The translations under genes were made by a program, and so were the position numbers. Under the pieces are notes generated by a model. It searched no databases. It saw only the letters and a program-made list of their open reading frames with translations, and was not told the DNA's origin. This document shows positions 60,590-64,000 of a stretch of DNA of 64,000 nt, in pieces; position 1 is the first letter of the stretch, and every line of letters starts with the position of its first letter. Source of the stretch: Collybia mongolica (taxonomy: Eukaryota; Basidiomycota; Agaricomycetes; Agaricales; Clitocybaceae); the NCBI GenBank assembly GCA_013420905.1, contig JAAXNY010000009.1, positions 682,001-746,000 on the forward strand, read 5' to 3'.

Positions 60590-62197
60590 CAGTGGCTCAA
60601 AAAACTGCCCCAATGTTTGTACATTTTTGAAAGATCAATATGGTATGAAGTGCTGACATAAGCAGGGGACCTGGGGTAATTATGTAAGATACTATGACAT
60701 CGTGGCTTTCCAATGGACCCTGGATCATGTGATTTGGATCAAAACCCATTAAGCTATAGGCCAAACAAAATGATTACTCATTGGGGCAGTTTTTTGACCC
60801 TCTATTAATTTTCTATCTAATACTTTGTATGACCACCTTTTGCCTTTATAACTGCTTGTATCCGCCTGGGCATACTTTCTATCAGGTTTTGGCATACCTC
60901 TGGTGGAATTTCACCCCACTCTTCAGCCAATCTATCCCACAACTCATGTACTCCTTTGGGTGGTGTCGGATATTCTTTAAGACGGCGCTTGAGATGTTCC
61001 CAAAGGTGTTCTATTGGATTCATGTCAGGGGATTGGGCAGGCCAGCCAAGGACTTGAATGTTGTTGTCTTCAAACCACTGTGTGGCCAGTCCAGATGTGT
61101 GTTTGGGGTCGTTATCTTGCTGAAAGTAGCGCTCGCCATCCACCATTTCCAACTTCTCAAAACTTTCCTGAACTCCACTCTCCAAAATTTCACAGTATTG
61201 AACCTTGTCCATGTTCCCCTGCACCTCTATGAGCTTTCCCACTCCATTCCACCCCATACAACCCCATACCATGAGGTTTCCTCCTCCTCCATGTTTGACA
61301 GTAGGTGATGTTGTTCTATCAGATGGTGGTTCTCCCCTTTGTTTCCAGACATAAACCTTTCCATCTGACCCAATCCTATTGATTTTGGTCTCATCTGTCC
61401 ATAGAACCCTTTTCCAGTCCTCCACAGTCCAGCTTTCATGATATTTTGCAAACTGGAGACGCCGGATGCGATGGGCTCGTTTGAGAAGAGGAGCTTTCCT
61501 CTTTGTAGCAGCATAAAATTGATTTTCCTTGAGTGCATTTCTGACTGTCTGGGGTGTGACAGGATTGGGGATGATGCCATTGATGAATTGGGTAGCCTGA
61601 ACTGCATTATCAAGCTTCCCTGACTTGATTTGACGAATAATTGACTGTTTGTCACGAACAGACAGCTTGGAGGGGCGGCCACCAAGGTTGTTTTCTTTGT
61701 TTCCATCCACATCTTTGCTGATCCTACTGATGGTACCCTTCCCTAGACCAGTTTTCTCCTTGATTTGACGCTGAGAATAGCCCTCATTGAGGAGAGAAAC
61801 AACAGTATTGTGCTGAGCAGTAGAAATGGCTTTCATGATGGTGGTAAGAGGTCAAGAAGATGATTGAACCAATTCCAACATGTCAAATTGATACAAATAA
61901 AGTCACATGACATTGTTTATTCTTCCCACAGTCCATAATGTTCTTGCATTGGATCATAAATGCCAGAATAATGGAAAATAAGATAAGGGTCAAAAAACTG
62001 CCCCAATAAGTAATCATTTTGTTTGGCCTATAGCTTAATGGGTTTTGATCCAAATCACATGATCCAGGGTCCATTGGAAAGCCACGATGTCATAGTATCT
62101 TACATAATTACCCCAGGTCCCCTGCTTATGTCAGCACTTCATACCATATTGATCTTTCAAAAATGTACAAACATTGGGGCAGTTTTTTGAGCCACTG
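60590..62197 (-). mobile_element. Complete Tc1/mariner element with 212-bp terminal inverted repeats
   Basis: The element of 1608 bp is flanked by TA (60588-60589 and 62198-62199). The ends start CAGTGGCTCAAAAAACTGCC. The left repeat (60590-60801) and the right repeat (61986-62197, inverted) differ at one base by eye. Each repeat carries TCAAAAAACTGCCCCAATG near its outer end and the same 19 bp in inverse orientation at its inner end. The single long ORF inside is the transposase. Confidence 0.95.
60817..61836 (-). CDS. Tc1 family transposase, DD34E, open frame
   Basis: 339 residues, no stops, no introns. The N-terminus has paired helix-turn-helix DNA-binding parts (VVSLLNEGYSQRQIKEKTGL, GKGTISRISKD) and a GRP motif (NLGGRPSKL). 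The catalytic triad is WTDETK (Asp), QQDNDPKHTS (Asp) and NPIEHLWEHL (Glu); 34 residues separate the second Asp and the Glu, the Tc1 spacing. The WPAQSPDMNPIE block is typical of Tc1. The frame begins with a strong ATG at 61836 and ends GGHTKY. It is the only intact transposition protein in the window. Confidence 0.95.
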   Translation of the reverse strand: MKAISTAQHNTVVSLLNEGYSQRQIKEKTGLGKGTISRISKDVDGNKENNLGGRPSKLSVRDKQSIIRQIKSGKLDNAVQATQFINGIIPNPVTPQTVRNALKENQFYAATKRKAPLLKRAHRIRRLQFAKYHESWTVEDWKRVLWTDETKINRIGSDGKVYVWKQRGEPPSDRTTSPTVKHGGGGNLMVWGCMGWNGVGKLIEVQGNMDKVQYCEILESGVQESFEKLEMVDGERYFQQDNDPKHTSGLATQWFEDNNIQVLGWPAQSPDMNPIEHLWEHLKRRLKEYPTPPKGVHELWDRLAEEWGEIPPEVCQNLIESMPRRIQAVIKAKGGHTKY

Positions 62198-64000
62198 TAG
62201 GTAACAATCCAGCTCCAGCACCCGAGGACTTCGAAGAGGATGACAATGAAAAGGACAATGATAAAGAGGATGACGATGACAAAGTTGAGCCAGAGGTAAC
62301 TAAACCCGTTGAGATGGCAGAAGAACAACGCAGTGAGTCAAACAAAACGTGGTGAGAACACTGAACCCTGGCTCACCCAATTTCCCCATTAGAACGACTA
62401 TCTGATGAGTGGATGGCTCCGATCTACGCGTTCTTCCAGCCAACTCCTTCCATTGTGACCATTGATGGATGGCATGTCCACGAATTCAGGTGCACCACAT
62501 CAAATTGTAAGGGACGTGGCAAAAACCCAAGAATGGTCCGACGTTACCTTGATACATCCAATCGAAACTCAACAGGAAACCTTCGCAAGCATGCGCGACT
62601 GTGTTGGGGAGATGAAATCTTAGATGGTGCGGATGCTTGTGGCGACCTAGAGAGTGCTCGGGAAGGGTTAGACAAAGCCAAGAAGCTAAAAGACGGATCA
62701 ATCACGACAGCCTTTGAGAGGAAGGAGAAAGGGGGGGTTACCTTTTCTCATCGCCAACACGATAAAGCCCAAACTAGGTTTGTAGCGATCAACTATCATC
62801 TAACCTATCTAATGTATAGCTCAGGGCTGAAATCGTTTGTTGGGTATCCAAAAGCATGCGACCTTTTTCCATTGTTAGCAATTGAGGATTCCAATGCCTC
62901 ATGAAGACTGGCAGACTGGAATATTACATACCTTCTCCTTCCACCGTCTTGCGTGATGTCAAGCAAGTGTTCACGAAGGTTCGGGGTAGGATTGCGAAGA
63001 TGCTTCAAGTAAGAATTCAAGTCAGCTTTGTGATGACATAGGACGAGATTGATTTACCCCATCCAGGAACATGAGGGTGCCCTCAGCTTCGGGACAGACA
63101 CATGGACTTCGCCTAACCACAAGGCTTATATTGCTGTAACCATCCACTTTGAGCAGAACGGGGAGCCGATGTGTCTTCTGCTTGACCTTGTGGAGGTTGC
63201 AAAGTCTCATTCCGGCGTGAATCTTGCATCTGCATTTGCGAAAATACTAGTTGATTTTGGGATAGCGCACAAGGTAAATATGCTGGATGATTTACATGAA
63301 AAAATGGGACTTACAGTGATCTCGCACACCAGATTCTCAGTGTTACATGCGATAACGTGTTGCCAAATGACGTGATGATCGACGCACTTGCTGAGCTAAT
63401 TGTTGTGTTCCCAGGTGCCGCAAATCGAATGCGTTGCTTTACACATATTCTGAACCTAGTCGTCAAAGTAATCCTTTGCCAATTCAACGTGCTGAAAGCC
63501 AAGGCAGATGAAGCGCTTGATATGGCATTGCAGGCGCTGGTAGACCTTGCAGGAGATATCGAGATGGAGGAGGCAGCGATGGACGAGAGAAATGATGATG
63601 AGGATGATGACGGAGAAGAGGGATGGGTCGATCCACACGATGGGATGTCACAGGAGGATCAAGACGAGCTTGATCTGGCAGTGTGTCCAGTGCGGTTGGT
63701 CCTAGTAAAAGTAAGTTTAAACTCAGATTAAACTCTAATGCTGGACTGGTACTCATCCAATCCAGCTACGAAAACTTGTGTATGCGATCAAAAACTCCAC
63801 GACAATCCTACTCCCTTGCTGGATTCAGCTCCTTGAAGATCTGGCAGATGATGCTACCGATCCCCTTGCCATTCGGATGATGCCACGCGACATTGCGACA
63901 CGCTGGAATTCGATGTACAACATGCTTATGTTTGCTCTTGAATATCGTGAGGCAATCGATGAAATTTCTGGTGACAGGGATATGAGGAAGTATGAGCTTT

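Larger units (their letters stand above)
60078..64000 (+). mobile_element. hAT transposon, left end and most of transposase, continues past the window
   Basis: Begins TAGTGCACGTCATGGG at 60078, inside the LINE; the flanking ACTCTGGG (60070-60077) is the expected duplicated target. Subterminal CGGGTA/TACCCG motifs cluster at 60108-60200 in both orientations. A transposase gene follows. A Tc1/mariner element is inserted within it. The right end lies outside the window. Confidence 0.85.
60284..64000 (+). pseudogene. hAT transposase, interrupted
   Basis: The ATG at 60284 opens MAPAPSKLAKCLTTQPEITT. After the Tc1 insertion come an acidic stretch, an intron, WMAPIYAFFQPTPSI, a BED-type zinc finger (FRCTTSNCKGRGKNPRM ... 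GNLRKHARLCWG) and, after another intron, a helical part. The catalytic region has FGTDTWTSPNHKAYIAVTIH, TCDNVLPNDVMIDAL, MRCFTHILNLVVK and IATRWNSMYNML. An in-frame TGA (62883-62885) breaks SIVSN / GFQCLMKTGRLEY. The C-terminal dimerisation domain is beyond the window. Besides the Tc1 insertion this stop alone would inactivate it. Confidence 0.85.

Noticed and set aside
60781..61308. 175-codon plus-strand frame opposite the Tc1 transposase
   Set aside because: The minus strand has the full DD34E transposase; this is its shadow.

Overview
This is nuclear DNA of a filamentous basidiomycete, most likely an agaricomycete. The genus cannot be fixed from the sequence. The reasons are dense GT-AG introns of about 40-60 nt in nearly every gene, compact gene spacing, an intron-bearing tRNA-Ser(GCT), and typical fungal proteins (Tel2, Ndc80, Cms1, Mrpl31, Mrp10, Rsp5-type HECT ligase, TmpA-like membrane protein, fungal GH3). 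All exon structures were read by hand from splice signals and reading frames, so exact ends inside genes are approximate unless stated.

Layout. 0-13 kb: tRNA-Ser, TEL2, an AKR7-type aldo-keto reductase, a GH3-family enzyme, the 24-kDa subunit of complex I and a bestrophin-like channel. 13.9-18.2 kb: a long multi-exon gene whose architecture (helical N-terminus, PH-like fold, disordered basic middle, C-terminal coiled coil) suggests a meiotic chromosome-axis protein of the SYCP2/Red1 type. 19-30 kb: M1 aminopeptidase, mRNA cap methyltransferase, and a C2-WW3-HECT ubiquitin ligase. 30-37 kb: two small unknown genes, an Atg38/NRBF2-like protein, MOG1 and NDC80. 37.3-40.0 kb: a stretch with no supported gene. 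40-54.4 kb: TmpA-like membrane protein, a membrane-anchored ERI-1-type exonuclease, CMS1, MRPL31, SF3A1, a hypothetical protein, a Ubc6/UBE2J-type E2, MRP10, and an NYN-LOTUS protein.

54.7-64.0 kb is a nest of transposons. A minus-strand APE-type LINE (EN-RT-RNase H, poly(A) end at 55124) carries two hAT insertions: an 835-bp non-autonomous one with an 8-bp target duplication, and a larger transposase-bearing one that runs off the window. The larger hAT is itself split by a complete 1608-bp Tc1/mariner element with an open DD34E transposase and near-identical 212-bp terminal inverted repeats. In two of the three nested insertions, removing the insert with one target-site copy restores an in-frame host element, which fixes the boundaries and the order of events (LINE, then hATs, then Tc1).

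How the genes relate. Most are unrelated housekeeping genes. Several are arranged head to head with short shared promoter regions (ERI-1-like/CMS1, MRPL31/SF3A1, MOG1/NDC80, E2/MRP10). Two small mitochondrial ribosome genes and a complex I gene make mitochondrial function a recurrent theme.
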